DNA of 64,000 nucleotides from Diabrotica undecimpunctata (lineage: Eukaryota; Arthropoda; Insecta; Coleoptera; Chrysomelidae): positions 130,995,914 through 131,059,913 of the forward strand of contig NC_092809.1 in the NCBI RefSeq assembly GCF_040954645.1, written 5' to 3'. The first letter of the stretch is position 1. Each line of letters opens with the position of its first letter. The notes beneath the pieces are model-generated. The model worked only from the letters and a program-made list of their open reading frames with translations, had not been told where the DNA came from and did not search any database. This document shows positions 55,020 to 64,000 of the stretch, in pieces. The position numbers and the translations under genes are program-made.

Positions 55020-55345
55020 GATTGGATGGTTCTTCCAACAAATAATGGTTTACAAATGTCTCGTGTCCTAGCCTCACAAAGTCCTAAAAGGTCATTAAAT
55101 AACGTCTCATATCTCCAACATCACTGGGGTTATCTTCTAAATATTTGAACTGTTTTATGAAGATTTTGTTGTTCGAGATATTCCTATAAAAAAATATCAT
55201 TTGTAGCTAAGTCGGTAAAGCGATATGGCCACGATGTGTTTCAAATTTTGAACTGTTTCATGAAGATTTTGTTGTTCGATATATTCCTATACAAAAATCA
55301 TTTGTAGCTAAGTCAGCAGTGTGAGGTGGCCACTGAATCGTTTTG
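55020..55345 (-). pseudogene. Mariner-like transposase fragment with internal duplication
   Basis: The minus strand reads IPQSITSTNKTIQWPPH then LATNDFLYRNI-like sequence and, once more, WPYRFTDLATNDIFL, a stop and EYLEQQNLHETV. WP-RS-DL---D-FLW-YL is the last catalytic block of mariner-related transposases in insects. The block occurs twice because of a ~101-bp tandem duplication (55144-55230 and 55246-55332). Stops in both. Confidence 0.45.
55144..55332. repeat. Tandem duplication, ~101-bp period
   Basis: TTTGAACTGTTT-ATGAAGATTTTG ... GGCCAC occurs twice with scattered differences and small indels, inside the mariner-like fragment. Confidence 0.85.
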
Positions 55346-55349
55346 TTCG

Positions 55350-56005
55350 TCGATGTTATACTTTGGGGAATAGTTTCACGAAAAAAGTCGAAATAATTAC
55401 TTTCATTATAATAGAATTAAATATTGAAATTACTCCCAAATTTTGAAGAAGTGGAATAATATTACTCTGAGGTAAATTGTACTTCTGTCAACTCTTCCAC
55501 AAATTGACATTTAGTGATGACGTCACCTCGTCATTTTTTACATTTATCTTGATTTTAAACGTGAATTATTTAATCCCTACGACTTCTTGATGGTATCATT
55601 GGCTAATTATGGATTTGTATGGAGTATTCAATTTATAGTTTTCTGGGAAAGGTTTACTTTTAAGGGTTTATTCAAAATTTTTGTTTAACTGTATTTACGT
55701 TGTTTTTCTTTATTATGCTGTTTTATTTTGAACTTAAGTTTATGATGAAATTGCACGTTTTCCTTTAAGGTATTGCAAATACTTTGGTTATGTTTTTGAA
55801 GTAAGAACAATAAACAACAGAGCACCTGGAGGTATTTACAAAAAGATTACAGGGACAGGATTTTATGGCCAACAAACATATATTTGTAGGTTCATAAGAA
55901 CATAAAAACGAAATAAAAAAACTTGTTGAAATCACCCATATCAAAAAAGACGAGTGGATTCCCTATCTTACCTACAAATCTGTTTAAAAAAGAACCCAAA
56001 AATGC
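55350..56005. other. No recognisable feature
   Basis: AT-rich, nothing supported. Confidence 0.4.
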
Positions 56006-56009
56006 TTTG

Positions 56010-56235
56010 CAAGATCATTATCATCATTATTCTGGCTTTACAACCCTGCGCGGGTCCTAGCCTCATTAAGAATTTCTCTACAGTCGTGCCTATCCATGGC
56101 CTTCCTCAGCCAAGCACGTATTCCCATATTTCTCATGTCTTCATCGATGTTATCAAGGAACCTTGTTCTGGGCGTTCCTCTTATCTCTGACCAATGGGTC
56201 TATCAAGGAGCGATTTTCTACCTGGGCCACTTTGT
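56010..56235 (-). pseudogene. LINE 3' end (RTE-like)
   Basis: The minus strand reads IRGTPRTRFLDNIDEDMRNM then GIRAWLRKAMDRHDCREILN and EARTRAGL with a stop, followed by an (ATG/ATA)n tail at 56012-56030. RGTPR-R-LDN---D---MGI--W---A-DR-DWR-I--EA is a C-terminal motif of RTE-like elements; here the W of DWR is C. 5'-truncated. Confidence 0.65.
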
Positions 56236-56339
56236 TCCATCCGCATTACATGCCCTATCGACCTCAGACGTCATCTTAATATGCAAGATCACTAAATATA
56301 ATAATAGATGAAATAAAGCGCTTGACCGAGTTCAAATAC

Positions 56340-57000
56340 AAGATGTGATACATTTATTATATGACAAGGGGAGACTGATGGATATCATTAAGACAGTAAA
56401 AAAAATATACAAGTACAACAAAGTAATTATGTATATGGCAATATATAATGTAGAAGGCAAAATAAAGGAAATAATTGCGAATGAAACAGGCATAAAGCAA
56501 GGGAATTCCCTCACTCTTTTCCTAATCAATTTTATCATGGATGAAGTTGTAAACAAAGTTAAAACCAAAAGGGGAAACAGAATAGGATCAAAGAAAATCA
56601 AAATTTTTATAGTTCTTCTTCTTCATCTTTTTATGTAGACTCTTGTCTGTTTTTCAATGTACCTCCAGTAAGTTGTCGTTCCATCGTTTTCGTGGTCTTT
56701 CTACTGATCGTCTTCCTATTGGGGAACCGTCTCTTGCCATTTTTACTACTCTATTTGTTGTCATTCGGCTTACGTGATCGTTCCATTCCACTCTTATCTT
56801 TCTTACCCAATTATTGATGTTCTGCACCTTGCATATACGTCGTATATCTGTACTTTTTGTTTGTTTACTCTAAATTTTTATAATTATAGCAGAAAATTAT
56901 TAGATCATCGTTCAGAGGATGCTGCACCAATTTTACACTAACATTATACAGTCAAACATGAAGTATTTCATAGAAAAAATTTGAAACTAGTAATTTCAAA
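56340..57000 (+). pseudogene. LINE-A-type RT core, split by an insertion
   Basis: Frame 56345-56611: VIHLLYDKGRLMDIIKTVKK-like start, IANETGIKQGNSLTLFLINF then IMDEVVNKVK and GSKKIKIF. This is the fingers/palm block (GIKQG-SL---LFNFIMDE). It resumes after the insertion at 56882 with IIIAENY, a stop, and VQRMLHQF, the block just after the catalytic box. With the insertion removed, the YADD box codons are missing, so the copy was defective or lost them. The insertion at 56612-56871 is bracketed by an 11-bp duplication. Confidence 0.7.
56612..56871 (-). mobile_element. LINE-A 3' end inserted in a LINE RT, 11-bp target duplication
   Basis: 260-bp, 5'-truncated LINE-A in antisense, nearly the same sequence as 59950-60210. 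It ends at 56612 with GTTCTTCTTCTTCATC (purine tail in antisense). AAATTTTTATA flanks it at 56601-56611 and 56872-56882, a clean 11-bp target duplication. Minus-strand coding reads the KVQNINNWVRK-, WNDHVSRMTTNRVV- and GSPIGRRSVERP-type blocks of LINE-A. Confidence 0.85.
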
Positions 57001-57009
57001 TACAAATAC

Positions 57010-57285
57010 ATTGTAAACTGGCAATTGAAGATAACATAGTTTATTGAATAGTTGATGGAAACGGAGTATCTAGGAAATACATGAAATTTATTTATTTTAT
57101 CGTATGTCAGTTTAGACACATTAAAATAACTAATATAACCATCTGTGAAGGGTTATAAACAAACACCAGGTCTATGAATATAATCTATTTTCCATCTGAT
57201 ACTTTGTCTCGAAAATAATAGTGATTGAAGCACTTACGAGAGTTGTCTTTTTAGTTTTGCATATAGCCATAAAGATAAAAAATAT
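57010..57285. other. No recognisable feature
   Basis: AT-rich, nothing supported. Confidence 0.4.
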
Positions 57286-57289
57286 ATAG

Positions 57290-57620
57290 ACTTAAAGTAT
57301 TTTATTGCTTTTCAAAATATGTCCCACCAAGATTAATACACTTTTGCATACGTTCAAACCAATTGGTAAAAGAGTTATTCCGGGCTTCAGTTGACACCTG
57401 CAAAATCGATGCTTTAAAGGCATCGATGGCTTCTTCTGGCCACTGTAATGGCTGCCCACGCATTGAATTCTAGCTCTTTGGAACTGAGGTAGGGGCTATA
57501 CAGTGGATGGTTTAACAATTCAATGTTTTAAAGCTCTAAAAACTATATTGTTTTTTGAGCAGTGTGAGCAATTGCATTGTTCTGATGTATGATGATTCGC
57601 CGTTGTGTGTTGCTAGGTGG
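57290..57620 (-). pseudogene. Mariner transposase C-terminus
   Basis: The minus strand reads TQRRIIIHQNNAIAHTAQKT then NIELLNHPLYSPYLSSKELE, and later EEAIDAFKAS, FTNWFERMQKCINLGGTYFE and KQ before a stop at ~57300. Mariner hallmarks: H-DNA--HTA (second Asp changed to N, as QNNA), HP-YSP-L (third Asp replaced) and the terminal WF-RM-KCI---G-YFEKQ. Loss of both Asp residues and stops make it dead. Confidence 0.75.
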
Positions 57621-57749
57621 CGCCCTCTAAGCAACTATATGCAAAAATAAAAAACCAAACTTAATATTTATAGAAGACCCTTGAAAATACCCTGCATAAA
57701 TCATCACGAGATTCTTCAAAGGTCCAATAAATAAAAAACTGGCTTTATA

Positions 57750-57850
57750 CCATTAAAAAAAAAACAAGGGAGGACTAGGAAGACGAAAACATGCGTGGTT
57801 GAAAAATATAAGAGATTGGACCGGTTTGGACTCACAAATAACAAACACAA
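57750..57850 (+). pseudogene. LINE-B C-terminal fragment
   Basis: Reads KGGLGRRKHAWLKNIRDWTG then LDSQITNTN. Matches the GPGRR-ISWLKNIRDWTGL block of LINE-B (33540-33590). Only ~100 bp. Confidence 0.6.
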
Positions 57851-58189
57851 ATAAATTTAAATAGAAAAAACCAACAAGCATCAGATCCATAAAAACTATC
57901 GGCAGAATAGTTAACTCAAAACTAAAAATTACCAAATATTTAAGTAGATAATATGTAGATGGAAAACAAAAAAATCTCTAACGGTGCAAAAATCATTTTT
58001 CTGTGCCAATTTTTATTTTGCAAGCAAAGTTGTGGAACAAAATCAAATCGATTTTAATAAGTTTTAAGAAAAAGATCAAAAATAAAACATAAGTGAAATT
58101 TTTTTTGACCGGACGTTAACAAAGACATGTTTTAGACGTATTTCTGCACGCCGATTACGAATCGGTTGTCCAAAATAAGCGAATCTATC

Positions 58190-58345
58190 GTCTCACAATA
58201 AAACACTGAAAATTTTGTTTTCAACAAAATTTATTATCACCAGTACATCGTCTAAGTATCCCCACGAAAACAAAAACTGTTTGAATATGGTATGTTTTGA
58301 AATCTTTGTTTCTAGATTGTCCATATACATACTGGTATGTTTTAA
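58190..58345 (-). pseudogene. Penelope RT fragment joined to 3' UTR
   Basis: The minus strand reads SMYMDNLETKISKHTIFKQF then LFSWGYLDDVLVIINF, matching 30780-30870 of the first copy and keeping LDDVL at the catalytic site. It then runs straight into sequence (58224 to 58194) that is the reverse complement of the Penelope 3' UTR at 34338-34372, so the thumb and endonuclease are deleted here. Confidence 0.65.
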
Positions 58346-58740
58346 ATCAAAAACTACATAAGAAAGCCCTGAAATTAGTATTTCTACCACCAGAGAAAAT
58401 CTTAGTACCTCCTGCTCGATTACACATAAAGGCAAGATATCAACAAAAATAGACAAACACATAAAAAAGAAAGGAATAACACCAGCTTTTAGAACAAAGA
58501 AGAACTTAGGCAAATATATTAAGAAAAACACGAGCCAAAAGAAAAAGCAATTACACAGCGGTGTATACAAACTTAAATGTGGCGACTGCCCAAAAACTTA
58601 CATCGGTCAAACTGGTAGAACATTTATCAAACGTATAGCAGAACATAAAAGAGCCTTCAATAATAGAAAAACAGACTCTACGTAACCACTTCACGTTCTA
58701 GACCTAATGACGAATTTCAAATATAATCTTATAGGATCGA
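58346..58740 (+). pseudogene. Penelope GIY-YIG endonuclease fragment, second copy
   Basis: Starts AAAAACTACATAAGAAAGCC, as at 31228-31247, and continues through the linker to SGVYKLKCGDCPKTYIGQTG and RTFIKRIAEHKRAFNNRKTD, where a stop follows. GVYKL and TYIG are the GIY-YIG strands, with R and EH after. It lies head to head with the inverted RT fragment at 58190-58345. It serves as the uninterrupted reference for the insertion site in the first copy. Confidence 0.75.
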
Positions 58741-58744
58741 AATT

Positions 58745-59940
58745 GTGGGTTCGTATCTTTATTTCGATCTAATAACTTGGACAGAAGCCTGTATTTCCTT
58801 ACAAAAAAAAAACATTAGAAAAATATTTTCAAACAAAACAACTGCCAAGACCCACTTTACGAAAGCACAAAGACATCGCAAACCTACTATACTAAACTGA
58901 TCCTCTAACAACCAGACGGATATTAATGCCATTGTTAAATATTTTTTCATGAAGTGCAGTTCTACAGTATTTTCGTCTTTACTTCTTCTCGGTTTGTCGT
59001 TTTACTATACAATAATTAACCAGTTTGAAGATACATAATTGTAATGTGAAATTACTCCTCCTTGAAACGATGGAGCGAGAAGCTCTCTAAAGAGAAGTGC
59101 GAGAAGCACTATTAAAATAGTGTAACAATAATCTAGAATTAAATTAAACAATTTTTTTTCAAATCTATGCTTCACCAAGTCGTAATTTGCAAAGCAAAAC
59201 TTTGTTAATAAAGTATTTCCAAATTTTAGTATTTCCCAAAGATAATTTTTCTAAAGACGCCATTTTTCTATTGGAATAAATTGAAATAAATGACCATTTA
59301 TGGCTTTTTTGACCAGTCTATTTTACGGGAAGTTGCTGGGAACTAGCAAATTAAAGTCAGACAGTTTAACATTCTGCTAACGTTTTCAACACGATCTCGG
59401 GAGATTGGTTGGACTATTACGCGAAATCTGCGGCTCTAAGTGTACCAAAACAAGCGTTTTTGATAGACTGCAAGAACACAGAGTAAAGTGGAAGACAGAC
59501 AGGTGGATAAATGAGTACGGTTCTGAATTTACCGAAAGGCTGAAGCGAACATCGAGAAATGTTTACTCGATAAAAATTATTGAGAAATCAGCGAAATGGG
59601 ATTGGGAACAACGATAGGTTCATTTTTTGATTGATTCGTCTTGATGGGATTGATTTATTAGGTTCTGTTTACGCGTAGGATGAATTAATTTATTAGGGTC
59701 CGTCTTTGTTTTATCCATTAAATGGAAATATTTGATTAAAGGTATATCATTAAGTTTGATTTATGTCTAGGAATACGAAATAATAAAAATATTGGATTAT
59801 AAATTATTAATAAAGACAAAAAATTAACGTTTTTGTTAACTACACGTGGAAAGACCCAGACTTTTTTTAATCTTTGTAGGATATCCATATCTAATTTGAA
59901 ATCTAACAGTCTACTTACTAGATTTTCGTAGTTTTATTGA
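58745..59940. other. No recognisable gene; one 70-codon frame
   Basis: A plus-strand ORF at 59405-59617 includes VFDRLQEHRVKWKTDRWINE and ends IIEKSAKWDWEQR. It is charged and balanced in composition but matches nothing I know. The remainder is AT-rich. Confidence 0.35.
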
Positions 59941-59944
59941 CTGC

Positions 59945-60560
59945 CATATTTTCTTCTTCTTCTTTTTGTGTAGACATGACTGTTTTTCAATGTGCCACCA
60001 GTATGTTATCGTTCCATCATTTTCGTGGTCTTCCTACTGATCGTCTTCCTATGGGGGAACCGTCTCTTGCCGTCTTTACTACTCTATTTGTTGTCATTCG
60101 GCTTATATGATCGTTCCATTCTACTCTTCTATTTCTTACCCAGTTCTTGATGTTCTCCACCTTGCATCTACGTCGTATATATTTGCTTCTAGCTCTGTCC
60201 CATAGTGTCTTGCCATAAATTTTTCTAAGTGTTTTCATTTCTGCTGTTTCTAACATCCTTTTTGTCCTCTCTGTATCAGGTGTTTCTGCCGCGTATCTCA
60301 TTATTGGTCTGATGATTGTTTTGTAAATTATGCCTTTCATTTCTTTCCCGATATTTGTATTTCTCTATATTGTTTCATTCAGGCAGTCTGCGGCTCTGTT
60401 GGCTCTATTCAGTTGATCTTCCACTTCAGTTTCGAGCTTTTTGTAGCTAGATAATGTGATGCCTAGATATTTAAACTCCATGACTTGTTCTATTGTCTGA
60501 CCTTCCAGTTCCAATTTACATCTTAGTAAATTTACTGTTGTAACCATGCATTTTGTTTTT
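59945..60560 (-). pseudogene. LINE-A C-terminal part, best copy
   Basis: The minus strand from ~60550 reads EGQTIEQVMEFKYLGITLSS then ETEVEDQLNRANRAADCLNE, and after a frame change near 60360 MKGIIYKTIIRPIMRYAAET, KTLRKIYGKTLWDRARSKYI, VENIKNWVRNRRVEWNDHIS, RMTTNRVVKTARDGSPIGRR and SVGRPRK. The 3' end is at ~59950 with a purine tail in antisense. One frameshift; endonuclease and palm absent. Its 3' 260 bp matches the insertion at 56612-56871. Confidence 0.75.
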
Positions 60561-60769
60561 TTTTTTTTGGGGAAATTAACATGTTAAATTTTCTGGTGGT
60601 TATATTAAATTGGTGCAGCATACGTTGTAAAGCCATATCTTCTATGAATGTTAATATAATTTTTAACCATTAGTCCCATTATTAAAAACACCATACAGTT
60701 TTGTAACGCACTAGGTAGAAAACTGTCTAATACAGATGTGGAAGCAATATACGAGTCCCAAGAACAAAA

Positions 60770-60870
60770 CTAGCAGAGTCACTGGCTAAGCAAGGCTCTA
60801 CAGGAATTTTCTAAGACTCAGAACCACTTCGCCTAAGAAATTAACGTGGCTGCGAAAAAATGATAATAAC
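60770..60870 (+). pseudogene. Possible LINE RNase H end
   Basis: Reads KLAESLAKQGSTGIF, a stop, DSEPLRL. LA-SLAKQGS resembles the AD-LAK-GS end of RNase H in Jockey-like LINEs with the following EP segment. Very short. Confidence 0.35.
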
Positions 60871-60874
60871 AAAT

Positions 60875-61435
60875 GGAGACCTGTACAAGAGCAAACAAAT
60901 ACGAAGACAAACAATAGCAATATTGATAGAAGGTTTTCGTATACTGAAGAAACATTTTTACCACAATAATAGGTATGGACGACGTAGGACCACGTAGTAG
61001 TTGGATTGAATGAACCATGGCGTAGAAAATGAGCTTATGAATTAATAAATGCTTAAATGACATGAGGCCAAACAAGTATTGAACCAGGAGAAATCTTTAC
61101 GCCTCTGTAACAAAGTCGGTAGCTTTTATTAGGAGCGCAGGACTAATTCTGGGAGTGCCATAACCGCTTATACCACATAGGAGGAGGAGAATGGTTTTTA
61201 CAATTGCTTTACCTTTCTTCATTATAATTAACAGTTTCATTACGTATTATGGTTCTCTCTTTCGTCCTTCTCAAAATATACGAATCATATAAAAATATTT
61301 TTATTTGCGTCTCAGCTGAAGACTGAATAATACCTCACTCGTTCCTAATAAATTTCTAAATTTAAACTGCCTACTGCTAATTTTATTGTTATAAGGTTGA
61401 ATGCTCGAATAAATGAACTTTGATCAAATGAAAGG
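60875..61435. other. No recognisable feature
   Basis: AT-rich, nothing supported. Confidence 0.4.
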
Positions 61436-61477
61436 CAGATATCGAGCACAGTTTATTAATTAAATCTTGCCCAAGTA

Positions 61478-61502
61478 CTTTCGCTTCGCAGAGCATCTTC
61501 AG
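61478..61502 (-). ncRNA. Hammerhead-like core motif (tentative)
   Basis: The minus strand reads CTGAAGA, then a short GCT/AGC hairpin, then GAAA: the conserved CUGANGA and GAAA boxes of a hammerhead ribozyme. The flanks TGCCC and GGGCA are complementary. Penelope-like elements are known to carry hammerhead motifs and are present in the window, but no Penelope coding part adjoins this motif. Short stems; could be chance. Confidence 0.25.
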
Positions 61503-61616
61503 GGGCATTTCGTCAATTTTGGCCTATCCAACAATCATAGAATGTCATAAACATAAAATTGTACATTACACTTCACTACACAAGGACAAACAGTTTAAAA
61601 GTTTTAAAATAGGCGA

Positions 61617-61680
61617 AGCTACATTTTGGTTGGCATCAGGAGAGAGGCACATCTCTTCTGATGCCAACCATAATGTAGCT
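61617..61680. repeat. 64-bp hairpin, 23-bp arms
   Basis: Arms 61617-61639 and 61658-61680 are complementary with one mismatch (AGCTACATTTTGGTTGGCAT / its partner). The inner loop is itself partly self-complementary (GAGAGA / TCTCTT). Confidence 0.9.
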
Positions 61681-61848
61681 TAGAAAGAGTAGAAATAGTG
61701 CTTCTATCTATTCTTTATGTCTCTTCTTCTATATTTTCTTTATTAAGCTGTTTACTTTTTTGAATTCCCCACCTTAAATATTTTTATATTGGCTTCTTTT
61801 TCCATAAAATTTAATATTTCATTAGTCATCCACCTTTTTGAAGTTATA

Positions 61849-62498
<650 letters not shown>

Positions 62499-62500
62499 TA

Positions 62501-63149
62501 CTTCTATACGCGCGTTCGACGTTGGAAATTTGTGTGTATTCGTATATATTGAGTGAATCGGCAAAATCATTACATATATGTAAGATATAGGTAAGAGGGA
62601 GACAGAAGATATATTTTCTCTCTCTTTCTCTCTCGAGAATAAAAATGTTCCTTTTGTAAACATATTTAATATTTATTAATATTATTATTTTTTTATTAAT
62701 ATTATTATCATGGTAAATTAAACATATGCGTAAGTTATGTATATTGTCATTTTAAAAAAATACTTATGAATATTGCATTTTAATTTGAATTGTATTATAA
62801 TATTGAATTATGTGGCAGTGTATTGTATTGTATTTTTATATTAATAACAAAATTAACAATGAATTTTACTGCAGAGAATGTGTAAAAATTTTTTTTTGCA
62901 TTCAACTCCTTTTATACATATATGAAAATAAAAATATATATTTTCATTAAAATATTGATTCAATCCTTCATTTACTTACTATACTCCTATTACAGGTCAA
63001 ATGTTCATATACAGCCAACGATGCACCATATACCTGTATACCTAATTCTTTTTCTCTTTCTGCTCTCTCTTACCTATAGCATTACATATGTAATGATTGT
63101 GCAGATTGACTCCCATATAAATTTGTAACGAAGAACGCGTGTGTAGAAG
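62501..63149. mobile_element. MITE-like element with long TIRs and TA flanks
   Basis: 649 bp. The left end CTTCTATACGCGCGTTC and the reverse complement of the right end CTTCTACACACGCGTTC begin long imperfect inverted repeats (~130 bp). Shared blocks include AATCATTACATATRTAA and GGTAAGAG. TA lies on both outer sides (62499-62500, 63150-63151), the target duplication of Tc1/mariner-type elements. No coding capacity, so non-autonomous. Confidence 0.75.
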
Positions 63150-63260
63150 TATAACTTCTACCGGCAGTCCCACTGGACTGCCACACCCGTTTTTTTTTTT
63201 GTCTGGTGCGTTATATTTAGTTGGCTGATACCAACCATTTGAACTACGTCCATTTTTCAA

Positions 63261-63399
63261 CCTCGATTTGTGGTTGAAACTAACCACAAATCGAGGCCAT
63301 CTGACCTCGATTTGTGGTTAGTTTCAACTACTTTTAAAATCTTTTCACTGGTGATGATCTGATAGGACTTACAATGAAGTTTTTACTTCATTGTAAGTC
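63261..63399. repeat. Cluster of three perfect inverted repeats
   Basis: 63261-63275 pairs with 63282-63296 (15 bp, loop 6). 63273-63296 pairs with 63305-63328 (24 bp, spacer 8), so the middle segment can pair either way. 63366-63380 pairs with 63385-63399 (15 bp, loop TTTT). All stems are perfect. Confidence 0.95.
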
Positions 63400-64000
63400 T
63401 TTTTAAACTATGGTATACAGCCAACGACTAGGATTTGTGATAATATTCTTAAAAATAAATAACAAAAACTTACAATACAATATTGTACAATATTGAATTT
63501 TATTCTTGGTAACGTAGCGAAACATATAAAATGAAGCACCTGCTGCATACTCTATCTAATACATTATATGACCGTGGTAACAATGGCGCGTTTAATTCGT
63601 TGCCAAGATCTTAAAGCATGCAATTAACTTATTTAACATTTAAAAATTATGCACGTACTCGTTACTCACGGCACAAATTTCTGACATTACTAAAATAGCA
63701 TTTTCTGTTATGATGTTAATTTGTGTTATAACGCATATCACGAAAGTTTTGAGGAAAATCATGGACAAGAATAAAATTGTTTTAAAATGATAGAAGTCTA
63801 GCTGTCTTCTTGGTGGCACCACTACTTGGACGGAATTAACTATTGTAAAGTTAGAACTACTATGTTTTCATGTTTAATGATACTAAGTGATTATTTTTGA
63901 GTGATTATGTTTATTTCCATACTGATAAACTGTTTTAACACATAACTATTTGAACTTAAAATGTGTAAACTGTTTACGGACTGATAGCTGATGTTATAAT
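63400..64000. other. No gene; one palindrome
   Basis: AATATTGTACAATATT at ~63480-63495 is a perfect 16-bp palindrome. Otherwise AT-rich with no coding pattern. Confidence 0.4.

Overview
The window looks like an AT-rich, transposon-saturated intergenic stretch of an insect nuclear genome. A beetle or hemipteran is my guess; nothing in the sequence fixes the species. I find no convincing host gene, tRNA or rRNA. Almost everything recognisable is a transposable element (TE) or a fragment of one, mostly decayed by stops, frameshifts, truncation and nesting.

The exception is a young, apparently intact Ty3/gypsy-type LTR retrotransposon at 6127-12334. It has 311-bp LTRs that differ at one base, a primer-binding site, a polypurine tract and one uninterrupted ORF of 1839 codons (6515-12034). 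The ORF reads: SAP-like DNA-binding motif, 7/11-residue coiled-coil repeats, Gag, protease, reverse transcriptase (RT), RNase H, integrase with GPY/F module, then an extra ~230-residue tail. That tail holds a TARG1/OARD1-like macrodomain and a C-terminal CCCH zinc finger. Gag itself has no CCHC zinc knuckle. This is the most unusual object in the window: a retroelement carrying what looks like an ADP-ribose-recognition module and a relocated zinc finger.

Region by region: 0-6 kb holds 3' fragments of non-LTR elements (called here LINE-A and LINE-B, names local to this window), an RNase H fragment and a Tc1-like transposase relic. 6-12.4 kb is the gypsy element sitting in a (TA)n tract. 12.4-30 kb holds scattered LINE ends, a dead gypsy gag, an ORF1-like relic with a 222-bp in-frame duplication, transposase relics and a perfect X-box/CRE motif. 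30.6-34.3 kb is a Penelope-like element (RT plus GIY-YIG endonuclease) interrupted by LINE-B, which is itself interrupted by a 1.4-kb TA-flanked insertion. 34-46 kb holds more LINE fragments, including an RNase H-bearing insertion bounded by a 156-bp direct repeat. 46.6-48.2 kb is a terminal-inverted-repeat element with a 9-bp target duplication and a LINE end inside. 50-61 kb holds LINE, mariner and Penelope fragments, among them a LINE-A copy inserted into another LINE RT with an 11-bp target duplication. 61.4-63.4 kb holds perfect hairpins and a TA-flanked MITE-like element.

The genes do not form pathways together; the layout records successive insertions. LINE clade names are tentative because all assignments come from reading motifs by eye, without database searches.
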